Shown: positions 43,914 through 52,825 of the stretch, piece by piece
Layout: each line of letters begins with the position of its first letter
Position numbering within the stretch: the stretch's first letter is position 1
From: Treponema sp.
Lineage (GTDB): Bacteria > Spirochaetota > Spirochaetia > Treponematales > Breznakiellaceae
Assembly: GCA_009781475.1 (NCBI GenBank)
Contig: WQYB01000002.1
Location: 34,250-98,249 of the forward strand
Length of the DNA stretch: 64,000 bases
Direction: 5' to 3'
Notes under the pieces: generated by a model
What the model was told of the DNA's origin: nothing
The model's database searches: none
Seen by the model: the letters and a program-made list of their open reading frames with translations, nothing else
Made by a program: the position numbers and the translations under genes

Positions 43914-45602
43914 TTACCAGCTCCACATGCATCCAATGCTCCAAAAATGGTCAAAGCCATTATTTCCTTTTTCAGGACCCATTGGGTTAATATTTCTATT
44001 CCATCTGTTCCAGGTGTGCTGGATTCCATATTCTCCCACTAATTTGAATACACCAAAAGAAGATGGAATTGTGTAAATAATACCAATTGTTCCGCCTAAC
44101 CTTGTTTCAAGGACATCCTGGCTAAGAAAGTACATACTTTGATAATAATTTTCATCATTCGGGGTTAGTGTTATCCATGGATCTGTAGTGCCTGCATCAA
44201 AAATAGAGCCGTCATGATAAGCAGGATCTAGAAGATCCTTTCCGGCAGAAGCATTCCCGTGGCGTATAAGGTATGCAGATAAATTTACGTTTAAATTAGG
44301 TATTACTTTCCAGTAACTTCTAACTGAAATCCTGTCTGAATTTGGATCAAGATCCGGTCCTATATTTCTACCCATATGTGTGTAATTTAAAAAGTTTCCA
44401 ATTCTAGGTTCTTGATCTCCAATTGGCGGTGAAAATGGATAATCTGGATGATTTGGATTTTGACCATTATATTTATTTCCCCAGGTTTCATGCCAGTGCG
44501 AATAAGTATACGGGGTTACGGCTGTATAATCAAAATCGAGCTTGGATAAAATTTTATTGGTTGGAGCCCAGGAAATGCCAATTTCAGCGGCAGCTTTAAA
44601 ATATATATCACCTTTTAATAAACCGTTAAATGAAAAATCATCAATATAGACCTGTCCGCTTACAAGGAATCCCGTAAACGGACGCCAGCGGAAATTAAGA
44701 CCTATAAATGCATTATCATCAAATCCATTGATAGTCTGCGATCCAAAAAGAAAACTAAAAGGAACCAGATATAAAATATCAAGGCGCTCTCCGTATACAA
44801 GTGCCTGCACGATTCCCAATTCAAGATTCTTTAAAGGGCGGATATTCAAACTATGAATAATATTATACTTGGAAGGAAATGATCCTTTGCCGTAATCATC
44901 AGTAGCGATAAGAGTTTGAAAAAGGATTTCCATTGACCATAAAGGGTCCCAATACATAAAACTAAAATGCCCGGCTCTTGGAGCTTGCGGTCCTACGACA
45001 ATGCCATTGTCATAAAACGGACCAAATGAACTTCTGCTTAAACCTGCCTGAAAATATATATCACTGCTGCCAATTGCAACAAGACTTGTCCAATTTTGCA
45101 AGATACGAAAACTTCCGATGTCTGCATTATCATCTACTAGATCAGGGTATTGGGTATAAGTTCCTGGTACATTAAAACTTTCTCCATTTGGATTAGTGAA
45201 GGAAAAAAAAGTTAAATTGTAACTTGCAGTAAAAAGGTTTCTGATATGAAAAAGACCTTCGGCATAAGGAGCTGCAATAATATTATAATCTTCATCATTA
45301 CCTTGAATAAAAACATGTGTACCGATATTTAAAAAACGAGAGCCGGGAGCCAGTTCATCACGGTATTTTTCGGCTTGTTCCCGTTCCCGTGTATTGCCAT
45401 TTGCAATTACCTGATCAAGGAGATTATTTATAAGTTTGGGAGGGTAGGGGCGTACCATTGGAAGAAATTCAGTAATATAACCTTGAACAAACCAGCGATC
45501 GATATCTTTATATAAATCACTGTTTGGATCATGAACAGTCTGCGCAAAAACCGCTGAACAAATAATTATAAATAAAATAGGAAGAATTATCTTTTTTTTC
45601 AT
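43914..45602 (-). CDS. Outer-membrane beta-barrel candidate (Wzi-like), copy 2
   Basis: A 562-residue exported protein: signal MKKKIILPILFIIICSAVFA before QTVHDPNSDLYKDIDRW, followed by a periplasmic helical start and many beta strands, ending in a Trp (CMWSW). LGIVQALVYGERLDILYLVPFSFLF and SDIYFQAGLSRSSFGPF match similar blocks in the next gene (RYLNPMMIFHSLYSF; NFQLGRDKLSFGTAH), so the two are distant paralogues. Terminal aromatic residue supports an outer-membrane barrel. It lies between the lipoprotein fusion and the first copy. Confidence 0.6.
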   Translation of the reverse strand: MKKKIILPILFIIICSAVFAQTVHDPNSDLYKDIDRWFVQGYITEFLPMVRPYPPKLINNLLDQVIANGNTREREQAEKYRDELAPGSRFLNIGTHVFIQGNDEDYNIIAAPYAEGLFHIRNLFTASYNLTFFSFTNPNGESFNVPGTYTQYPDLVDDNADIGSFRILQNWTSLVAIGSSDIYFQAGLSRSSFGPFYDNGIVVGPQAPRAGHFSFMYWDPLWSMEILFQTLIATDDYGKGSFPSKYNIIHSLNIRPLKNLELGIVQALVYGERLDILYLVPFSFLFGSQTINGFDDNAFIGLNFRWRPFTGFLVSGQVYIDDFSFNGLLKGDIYFKAAAEIGISWAPTNKILSKLDFDYTAVTPYTYSHWHETWGNKYNGQNPNHPDYPFSPPIGDQEPRIGNFLNYTHMGRNIGPDLDPNSDRISVRSYWKVIPNLNVNLSAYLIRHGNASAGKDLLDPAYHDGSIFDAGTTDPWITLTPNDENYYQSMYFLSQDVLETRLGGTIGIIYTIPSSFGVFKLVGEYGIQHTWNRWNRNINPMGPEKGNNGFDHFWSIGCMWSW

Positions 45603-45614
45603 ATACTGAATATA

Positions 45615-47723
45615 TTAACGCAAATTGGAATTAATTTCAAATATTTCTAGTATTGGCAATCCATCCCAAATTGAAGGTATTTCCAATCCAAGGCTTAAAG
45701 CCATAGTAGGAGCTATGTCCATTATATTAACATCAGATGTAATTCTATAATTATTTTTAATGCCTTTTCCGTAAAAAACAAGCGGTATTCTGCGGTTTCT
45801 TCGAATATTAAGCTGATGACCATACCCAAAACCTCCATGATCAGAAGATACAACAAAAACAGTTTCATCATAAATACCAGCATCTTTTACAGCTTGTATT
45901 ATAATTGCCAGAAAATTATCATATAAAGCCAGCATCTCATAATATGCTTTTGACCCCCAGCGATTTTGATGCCCAATTGTATCCAGTTCATCATAAACTA
46001 TAACGGTAATTGCTGGTGTATTTTCTATTATATGGTTTGCGATTATATTAGTAGATTCTAAACTTGAACTTATATAAAACCATTCAATATTGTCATGTGA
46101 AAATATATTTTTTAATTCACTCCATTCATGAAAAATAGAAAAAGTTGAATTATCTATATTAGAGTTATTTATAATTGAAAAAATCGAAGGGAAATTATTA
46201 ATGGTTTGTTTATCAGGTGGTGTGCCTCTAAACATAATATTCCAGTTTGTCATGCTGTCGCTTGGAAGATGATTTTTGACATCTAAACTGGAAGCACCGC
46301 CGGAAACCATTTGTTTTAAAACAGGCATATTTGCATTTTTAACATAATAGCCGCCAAAGCCATCCATTCCAATAAAAACTAAATGTTTTGCATAATCTAT
46401 TTCATTTATATTTTCAATATTAGAGGATACAGGAATAGAAGCAGAAGATGAAGATGAAAAAATATTCGGAACAGTATCACCGTGCCATGTAATAAATGAA
46501 GGTTCATTATTTATTTCAAGTATACTGTTGTCCGGTAATAAGACACTAGTGCCATTAGTAATATTATGTAAAGTAAAAGAAGAAGATAATGATACTCTAA
46601 TATTTTGAGTTCTGTTTCTGTCATTCCAAAGTATTAAAGTATTTATATCTGTTTCGTTATTTCTAAAATAAAAAGAAATTATACTTGAAGGAATATTATT
46701 TCTTACAGGCAGCTGCGGTATATATTGAGAGCCCTGAATAAAACGCCCGCATAATTCATAAGCCCAGCCGCCATTTTTTCTTGTACGATTTGGATATGTA
46801 AGACCAAAGTACATTTCTGAATCTCTTGTATTAGGATTTTCACCATAATTATGAGGGTCAGAAAATTCATACCATATTAATGTTCGCGCTCCCCTTGCAG
46901 CAGCTCCGGCTATAGTTTTTATTACATGAGAAGATAAATTATCCAATGAAACTTTAGTCGGATACCACCCTGATGTAGGATATCCAACTTCGGTTATCCA
47001 AATATCACCTGTAAAGTTTATTTCATCCATTATTTTGATAAAACTATCAAAGAGTTTCATTGAACCTCTGGGATTTACTGCATAAGGATGAAATGAAATT
47101 GCATCAACATTTTCAAAAGCTCCTGCTTTGTGCATTCCTCTTATAAAACCTTTGGGAGTACGCCATAGACCCCCACCTATAATATATGCATCAGGATCAA
47201 CTTCTCTTATTTTCTGCGCAGCTTGTCTTGTTAATTCATAAAATTCCCTGTCTGAACCTTTCCAGAAAATCCAATTAGGTTCATTCCAGATTTGCCAGAC
47301 ATCAACTTTTCCTTTATAACGGTTAATAAGCACTTCTATAAAATTTAAAAAATGAGGAATATCATCCGGTGATATATAATGTGTTTTTTTACCGGTTCTT
47401 ATCCAGTCTGTATCATAAGCGATACATGCAATAACTTTTTTATTATTTTCTTTTGCAGAATTAACAAAATTATCGTACCATGTAAAATTAAAATTACCTT
47501 GTTCTCTTTCAATTTCCCACCAGTAAAATGTGTGTAATAACCAAACTGCTCCCATTTCATCAAGTAATTGGAATTCTTCAGTTGTTCCGGAATGACCTGC
47601 ATGAACAAATCCTAAAAAGTCATTTGGAACAGTTACAGAACCCAAACGAGGCATTGGAGTTGATGAACATGAAAAAAATAATATAGATAAAAATAATATA
47701 ATAATAAAAATTCGAAATTTCAT
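45615..47723 (-). CDS. Lipoprotein fusing a GH-A glycosidase to an alkaline-phosphatase-superfamily hydrolase
   Basis: This 702-residue protein has a lipobox (LFFSC, Cys19). Residues ~30-340 are a GH-A TIM barrel (GH39/GH5-like): acid/base Glu149 in WQIWNEPNW and nucleophile Glu247 in WITEVGYP. Residues ~345-420 resemble a beta-sandwich. Residues ~445-695 are an AP-superfamily domain: D455 (IGMDGF), nucleophile region HLPSDSMTNW (S491 the likely candidate), D582 and H586 (DELDTIGH), D629-H630 and H637 (SSDHGGFGYGH). Both sets of catalytic residues are present. It overlaps the GT4 gene by one base, so it should act on the locus polysaccharide, trimming or removing phosphorus-containing groups. 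Confidence 0.82.
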   Translation of the reverse strand: MKFRIFIIILFLSILFFSCSSTPMPRLGSVTVPNDFLGFVHAGHSGTTEEFQLLDEMGAVWLLHTFYWWEIEREQGNFNFTWYDNFVNSAKENNKKVIACIAYDTDWIRTGKKTHYISPDDIPHFLNFIEVLINRYKGKVDVWQIWNEPNWIFWKGSDREFYELTRQAAQKIREVDPDAYIIGGGLWRTPKGFIRGMHKAGAFENVDAISFHPYAVNPRGSMKLFDSFIKIMDEINFTGDIWITEVGYPTSGWYPTKVSLDNLSSHVIKTIAGAAARGARTLIWYEFSDPHNYGENPNTRDSEMYFGLTYPNRTRKNGGWAYELCGRFIQGSQYIPQLPVRNNIPSSIISFYFRNNETDINTLILWNDRNRTQNIRVSLSSSFTLHNITNGTSVLLPDNSILEINNEPSFITWHGDTVPNIFSSSSSASIPVSSNIENINEIDYAKHLVFIGMDGFGGYYVKNANMPVLKQMVSGGASSLDVKNHLPSDSMTNWNIMFRGTPPDKQTINNFPSIFSIINNSNIDNSTFSIFHEWSELKNIFSHDNIEWFYISSSLESTNIIANHIIENTPAITVIVYDELDTIGHQNRWGSKAYYEMLALYDNFLAIIIQAVKDAGIYDETVFVVSSDHGGFGYGHQLNIRRNRRIPLVFYGKGIKNNYRITSDVNIMDIAPTMALSLGLEIPSIWDGLPILEIFEINSNLR

Positions 47724-48817
47724 TAAACCCTCTTTTTTTCTTCAAGAATAATTTTTATACGTTCCAGAAATGCAGCTTTTGAAAATTGCTGCACATGTTC
47801 TTTAAAAACATCATGATTATGGAACTTTCCTTGTTTTTCAAAATAATCCAATACTGTAATAAGTGATTCGGGAGTTTGTTTGTCAAAAAATAATCCTGTA
47901 ACATTTTCTTTAATTGTTTCAAGCGCTCCGCCGTCACGGTAAGCAATTACAGGACAGCCTGCCGCATTTGCTTCTATAGGAACAAGACCTAAATCTTCAA
48001 TGCCGGGGTATAGCAGAGCTTTTGCGCTTGCAAATAACTCACAGACTTCTTCTTTTGAAACTCTTCCTTTAAATGAAATAAGACTGTTATTTTTATATTT
48101 TTTAATTTCTTTTTTACTGACACCGTCTCCTGCAATTACAAGTTTTCTTCCTGTTTTTAAACATGCTTCAATTGCAATGTCTGCTCTTTTATATCCTGTT
48201 ACCTGACCAAAAAATAAATAATAATCCTGCGGTTTTCGGATAATGTTTAAATATTGTTCGATAGGAGCAGGACCGTAAATAACTTTTGCTTCCCTATTAT
48301 AATAACGCCTGATTCTTTTAGCCACATAATTTGAATTTGTAACAAAACGGTCAACAAGATTAGCTGAAGTAATATCCCATAAACGCAATGTAGGAATCAT
48401 ATGTTTCATGAAAAATCTTACAAAAGTTCCGCTATTGTTATAATAATCATGATACATATCCCAAAGATAACGCATTGGACTGTGACAATAACAAATATGA
48501 TATGCGTTTGGATTTGGAATTACTCCCTTCGCCGGTCCTGATTCACTTGATATTATTAAATCATAATCCTGAAGATTAAAACTATTTAATGCCTTCGGCA
48601 TTAGCGGCATATAAAGCTGATAAAGTTTTTTTGCTTTAGGCAGTTTATTAATATATGAGGTAATAATACGTTTACTTTTTATTAAATGACTTACAGCGTT
48701 TGGATCGTATACATGGGTAAAAATATCTGCTTGCGGAAACATTTCCAAAAGAGCTTCAATTACTTTCTCGCCGCCGCGCATATTAATAAGCCAATAGTGA
48801 ATAATTGCTACTTTCAA
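47723..48817 (-). CDS. Glycosyltransferase family 4 (WbaZ-like)
   Basis: This 364-residue GT-B enzyme opens KVAIIHYWLINMRGGEKVIEALLEMFPQADIFTHV and has YHICYCHSPMRYLWDMYHDYY, hallmarks of WbaZ-type mannosyltransferases that use GDP-mannose, and the donor-site LLYPGIEDLGLVPIEANAAGCPVIAYRDGGALE. It overlaps the next GT4 by 4 bp. In this locus the GDP-sugar could be GDP-manno-heptose instead of GDP-mannose. Confidence 0.85.
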   Translation of the reverse strand: MKVAIIHYWLINMRGGEKVIEALLEMFPQADIFTHVYDPNAVSHLIKSKRIITSYINKLPKAKKLYQLYMPLMPKALNSFNLQDYDLIISSESGPAKGVIPNPNAYHICYCHSPMRYLWDMYHDYYNNSGTFVRFFMKHMIPTLRLWDITSANLVDRFVTNSNYVAKRIRRYYNREAKVIYGPAPIEQYLNIIRKPQDYYLFFGQVTGYKRADIAIEACLKTGRKLVIAGDGVSKKEIKKYKNNSLISFKGRVSKEEVCELFASAKALLYPGIEDLGLVPIEANAAGCPVIAYRDGGALETIKENVTGLFFDKQTPESLITVLDYFEKQGKFHNHDVFKEHVQQFSKAAFLERIKIILEEKKRV

Positions 48818-49881
48818 TTTAATTCCTTTAGTATTTTTTCTGCAGTCTTTTTAAAAGTATACTTTGATAACTGTTCTTTTGACAATACAGGAGTTATAAC
48901 TTTATTATTCTTTAATAGTGAAAGTAATTTATCTTTTAATTCTAATGGATTATCTGACTTAAAATATGTAACAGGGAAATCATCATATATTTCTTTAAAA
49001 ACAGGAATATCAGAAATTAAAACAGGAGTTCCAAGAAACATTGCTTCCAAAGGGGGAAGCCCGAAACCTTCGTATAAAGACGGCTGTACAAGAAGAGCTG
49101 CTTTTGCAATATACTCCATTAACTCATTATCAGAAACAAAACCGGTAAATTGAATAGAGTCGTCTGTTATTTCATTTATTTTATTTAAAATTGAATTATC
49201 TTTGGTACGGAAATTATCTTTGCTTCCGATTATAACAAGTTTGTGTGAAAGCCCTTCTTTTTTTGCCGGTATAAATGCATCAAGAAGACAATTAAGTCCT
49301 TTATGTTTTTTAATATTTCCAATAAAAATAATTGTATTATTTTTATTAATGTATTTTAGTTGTTCGCGTTTTTCTGTAAAATCATGCTGAATAGCAGAAT
49401 AAGTAACAATAACAGGTTTTGTATAACCTAAATGATGTTCAATACGTGATTTAGAAAATTTTGATACAGTAAATATTTTATTTGATTTTTTGTACGCTCT
49501 GCGGAAAAACTGCATTCGGATAAAAAGACCGATTTTTGATGTAATTTCAGGAATATCAGGGAAAATAATATCGTGGATTGTCGTGTAAATAGGAGTTTTT
49601 ATGCCGCAGGGGATATTGAAGTAAGGTGAATAGAAGAGATCGGTTTTGTTTATTTGTTTAATTAAAGATATTAGAAAAAAGAAAAGTTCATTTAAAGAAA
49701 AAGGTTTTACATTACAATCGATTATTTTTACATTTGAGTATTTTTTATAAATAACAAGTTCTTTTTTTTTCCCAAGAAGAAAAAAAAAATTACCGGTATT
49801 AAAGAAAAAAGGAAGACAGCCTCGCAGATAGACCCCAATGCCGCTTGCATTAATCATTCTGCAATCTATAACTATTGTCAT
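48814..49881 (-). CDS. Glycosyltransferase family 4
   Basis: A 355-residue GT-B enzyme with the family 4 donor motif QPSLYEGFGLPPLEAMFLGTPVLISDIPVFKE and the NTIIFIGNIKKHKGLNCLLDAF linker. The N-terminus (DCRMINASGIGVYLRGCLPFF) is typical. It overlaps the neighbouring genes by 4 bp on both sides, so it is part of the same unit. Substrate unknown; a GDP-sugar is plausible because the next genes make GDP-heptose. Confidence 0.85.
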   Translation of the reverse strand: MTIVIDCRMINASGIGVYLRGCLPFFFNTGNFFFLLGKKKELVIYKKYSNVKIIDCNVKPFSLNELFFFLISLIKQINKTDLFYSPYFNIPCGIKTPIYTTIHDIIFPDIPEITSKIGLFIRMQFFRRAYKKSNKIFTVSKFSKSRIEHHLGYTKPVIVTYSAIQHDFTEKREQLKYINKNNTIIFIGNIKKHKGLNCLLDAFIPAKKEGLSHKLVIIGSKDNFRTKDNSILNKINEITDDSIQFTGFVSDNELMEYIAKAALLVQPSLYEGFGLPPLEAMFLGTPVLISDIPVFKEIYDDFPVTYFKSDNPLELKDKLLSLLKNNKVITPVLSKEQLSKYTFKKTAEKILKELN

Positions 49882-51167
49882 TGCTCTGCCAAAGAATCGC
49901 TGAATTCTTTAAGTGAATTAAATATTTTTAAATTATTAATATTAAAATCTTCTTTTTTACCTTCACCGCATGTTAAAAAAACAGGAAAACATCCTGCATT
50001 TATCCCGCACTCTATATCGCGTTTATGATCGCCTACCATATACGATTGAGATAAATCGATATTATATTTTTCTGCTGCTTTTAAAATCATTCCGGGTTTT
50101 GGTTTTCTGCAGTCGCAGTCAATCTTGTATTCTTTCCTTTCACCTTCAAAACCCTTGTCAGGATGATGAGGACAATAAAAAATGTCATCTAAATATGCTC
50201 CTTGTTTTCCTAATTCTGTTTCCATTTTCATATGAATTAAATCCAGTGTTTCAAAATCAACGTCGCCTCTTGCAATAACAGGCTGATTTGTAATAACAAT
50301 AGCAAGGTAACCTAATCTGTTAATAATTTTAATCGCTTCAGCAGTACCATCGATTAATTCGAATTCTTCAGGTTTAGTTAAAAAGCTGCTTAAAGTATTA
50401 ATAGTGCCGTCTCTGTCAAGAAATACAGCTTTTTGTTTTACAGAAAGATTTTTTCCGTGAACAATGCCGTTTTTTATGTCAGAAGTTACTTGATTAAAAC
50501 GTTCAGGAGTCCCCATATCTTTAATATATTCAGGGGTAGAGTAGGCAAAAATTTTACCGCATTTAATATTAGCTTTTAGCATATCTCGATCAAGATCAAC
50601 TTTTTCTTTTGCTTGTGGAAAATTGTCAAGAAAATCAGTTGATATTAAATGAACACCTGCATTAACCATATTTTTATACCAGGTTCGTTCATCTTCTTTA
50701 TTAATCCAGCCTGTTACCTGATTTTCGCTGTTGCTGATTATTAAAGCGCTGTCAAAAGGATGATTATTGGGATGAACAGCAAGAGTTACTAATGCGTTTT
50801 TTTCTTTATGAAAATTAATCATACGTGAAAAATCCATGTCAAAAATAACATCACCATTTAATAAAAGAAAATCTTTTGTTAAGTTATCAAGTTTATATAA
50901 AGCTCCAGCAGTGCCTAAAGGTTCAGTTTCTGTAAAGTATGTTATATTACAGCCAAAACTGCTTCCGTCTCCAAAGTAATCAATAATGTGCTGACCTAAA
51001 TGACCGATTACAAGGACAATGTCTGTAAGAGAATTTCTTTTTAAACATTCAATTTGATGTTCTAAAATGGGTTTTTCGCAGATTGGAATCATTGGTTTTG
51101 GAATATCGCTGGCTATTGATGAGACACGAGTTCCTTTTCCGCCTGCCATAATTACAGTTTTAATCAA
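49878..51167 (-). CDS. HddC-GmhB fusion: guanylyltransferase plus heptose bisphosphate phosphatase
   Basis: Residues ~1-235 are a nucleotidyltransferase (GGKGTRVSSIASDIPKPMIPICEKPILEHQIE; NGDVIFD) like HddC, which makes GDP-D-glycero-alpha-D-manno-heptose. Residues ~245-429 are a HAD phosphatase with FLDRDGTIN and the GmhB zinc loop CPHHPDKGFEGE...CDCRKPKPGM. In transcription order it follows HddA (52815) and GmhA (51805), and precedes two GT4 genes. The fusion puts two pathway steps in one chain. Overlap with GmhA is 4 bp. Confidence 0.9.
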   Translation of the reverse strand: MIKTVIMAGGKGTRVSSIASDIPKPMIPICEKPILEHQIECLKRNSLTDIVLVIGHLGQHIIDYFGDGSSFGCNITYFTETEPLGTAGALYKLDNLTKDFLLLNGDVIFDMDFSRMINFHKEKNALVTLAVHPNNHPFDSALIISNSENQVTGWINKEDERTWYKNMVNAGVHLISTDFLDNFPQAKEKVDLDRDMLKANIKCGKIFAYSTPEYIKDMGTPERFNQVTSDIKNGIVHGKNLSVKQKAVFLDRDGTINTLSSFLTKPEEFELIDGTAEAIKIINRLGYLAIVITNQPVIARGDVDFETLDLIHMKMETELGKQGAYLDDIFYCPHHPDKGFEGERKEYKIDCDCRKPKPGMILKAAEKYNIDLSQSYMVGDHKRDIECGINAGCFPVFLTCGEGKKEDFNINNLKIFNSLKEFSDSLAEQ

Positions 51168-51805
51168 AAGAAATCACCATTAAAAAAATAATTTTCTATC
51201 ATCATACAAAGAGTATGATAAACAGGTAAATGAAGTTCCTGAATTTTATAAGTTTCTGTTTCGGGAACACAAATACAGACATCAGAAAACTGTTTTAGTT
51301 TTCCGCCGTTTTCTCCTGTAAGTCCTATTACTTTTAATTTTTTTGCTTTCGCAACTGCTGCCGCATAAAGTATATTTTTTGAGTTTCCTGATGTAGAAAT
51401 ACCAAAAAAAACATCACCTTCTTTTCCGTAACCGTAAACTTGCTGTGCAAATGTAATGTTTCCGTCTATATCATTTATACAGGCTGTATTTAATGAAGAA
51501 TGACCGCAAAGAGCAATTGCAGGTAAACCGGGCTGTAAACGCGAAAGAAGATAATCAGAAATCTCAGAATCCACATTTTTAATATTTGTTATAAATGAAT
51601 CGGGCAGATTTCTTTTTTTAATAAAAGATTTCATTAATTCGCCGGTTATATGTTCGGCATCTGATGCGCTTCCGCCGTTACCTGCAATTAAAAGTTTCCC
51701 GTTATTTTTATATGAATCTTTAATAATCTCAAATGCAGAGTTTATATCCATTATAATCGGAGAAAGTGAAGGATAACGGTCAATTAATTGTTGTAAATAG
51801 TCCAT
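51164..51805 (-). CDS. gmhA: Sedoheptulose-7-phosphate isomerase GmhA
   Basis: This 213-residue SIS-domain protein has LLIAGNGGSASDAEHITGELM and GISTSGNSKNILYAAAVAKAK, the phosphosugar-binding motifs, and the ELHLPVYHTLCMMIENYFF end of GmhA. It turns sedoheptulose 7-phosphate into D-glycero-D-manno-heptose 7-phosphate, the first step of the heptose pathway. Overlaps HddA by 22 bp and the HddC-GmhB gene by 4 bp. Confidence 0.93.
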   Translation of the reverse strand: MDYLQQLIDRYPSLSPIIMDINSAFEIIKDSYKNNGKLLIAGNGGSASDAEHITGELMKSFIKKRNLPDSFITNIKNVDSEISDYLLSRLQPGLPAIALCGHSSLNTACINDIDGNITFAQQVYGYGKEGDVFFGISTSGNSKNILYAAAVAKAKKLKVIGLTGENGGKLKQFSDVCICVPETETYKIQELHLPVYHTLCMMIENYFFNGDFF

Positions 51806-52815
51806 GCCTGTGTTCCTGTTTCTGTAAAGGTCGGTGTTAATACCATACCTTGTTTTTCTTTTAAAGCATTAATAAGCGGGATTTTATTGCAAGGATTACA
51901 GTATATCATCATAAAACCGCCGCCGCCTGCTCCTGATATCTTAGCAGATTCAGCTCCGTTGTCAAGCGCGTATTGGTATAACTCATCAAGAAATGAATTT
52001 GAAATTGATGCTGCCGCATTTTTTTTTGCAATCCAGCCTTGTAAAAGACAATCAGAAAACCCTTTAAAATCACCTTTTAATAATGCTTCTTTCATAATAA
52101 CTGCCTGGTTTTTTAATTCATGCATACTTTGCATATTTTTTGTATCGCCTTTTTCCGTATGCTGTATCTGCTCTTTAATAATATTTGCGCTTTCTCTTGA
52201 AACACCTGTGTAAAATAAAACCAAAGATGATTCAAGTTCATTTCTTATCCAGCGTTTTAACCTGAGCGGATTAACGATAACTCTTTCATTTTCATAAAAT
52301 TCCATAAAATTAAAACCGCCGAAGGTGGCAGCGTATTGATCCTGTTTTCCTCCTGCAAGACCGATATCTTCTCTTTCGATTTTATATGCCAAAGATGCAA
52401 TATCATATTCTCCAAAAGGAAGATTTAACCATTCTTCAAATGCTTTTATGATTGCTACAACCATTGTTGATGATGAACCAAGACCTGAACCGGCAGGAGC
52501 GTCGGAATAAGTTGTCATTTTAAATGAAAGAGGTTTTTTTACATAATCAGATATAATTCTATTGTAAATACCTGTATGAAGGGCAAGAGTACCGGTAGGC
52601 GGTAATTTTTCTGCTGATGGAAAACTTTCTTTTTTATTCATATCAGCAGATATAAATTCAACAGTTCCGGTTTCAGTAGGTTCTATAGTACAATAAGCAT
52701 ACATATCTATTGTTACATTTAAAACAAACCCGCCGTATTTGTTATAATATGTGGAGATATCAGTGCCGCCTCCTGCAAGACCAAGACGAAGAGGCGCTTT
52801 AGAACGAATTAACAT
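51784..52815 (-). CDS. hddA: D-glycero-alpha-D-manno-heptose 7-phosphate kinase HddA
   Basis: This 343-residue GHMP kinase has RLGLAGGGTDISTYYNKYGG, the ATP loop APAGSGLGSSSTMVVA and the C-terminal KISGAGGGGFMMIYC. In the pathway it makes heptose 1,7-bisphosphate of the alpha form, leading to GDP-heptose. The alternative, fucose/other GHMP kinase, is less likely because all four HddA/GmhA/GmhB/HddC activities are adjacent. ATG 52815 behind AAGGAG. Confidence 0.92.
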   Translation of the reverse strand: MLIRSKAPLRLGLAGGGTDISTYYNKYGGFVLNVTIDMYAYCTIEPTETGTVEFISADMNKKESFPSAEKLPPTGTLALHTGIYNRIISDYVKKPLSFKMTTYSDAPAGSGLGSSSTMVVAIIKAFEEWLNLPFGEYDIASLAYKIEREDIGLAGGKQDQYAATFGGFNFMEFYENERVIVNPLRLKRWIRNELESSLVLFYTGVSRESANIIKEQIQHTEKGDTKNMQSMHELKNQAVIMKEALLKGDFKGFSDCLLQGWIAKKNAAASISNSFLDELYQYALDNGAESAKISGAGGGGFMMIYCNPCNKIPLINALKEKQGMVLTPTFTETGTQAWTIYNN

Positions 52816-52825
52816 AAAATCTCCT

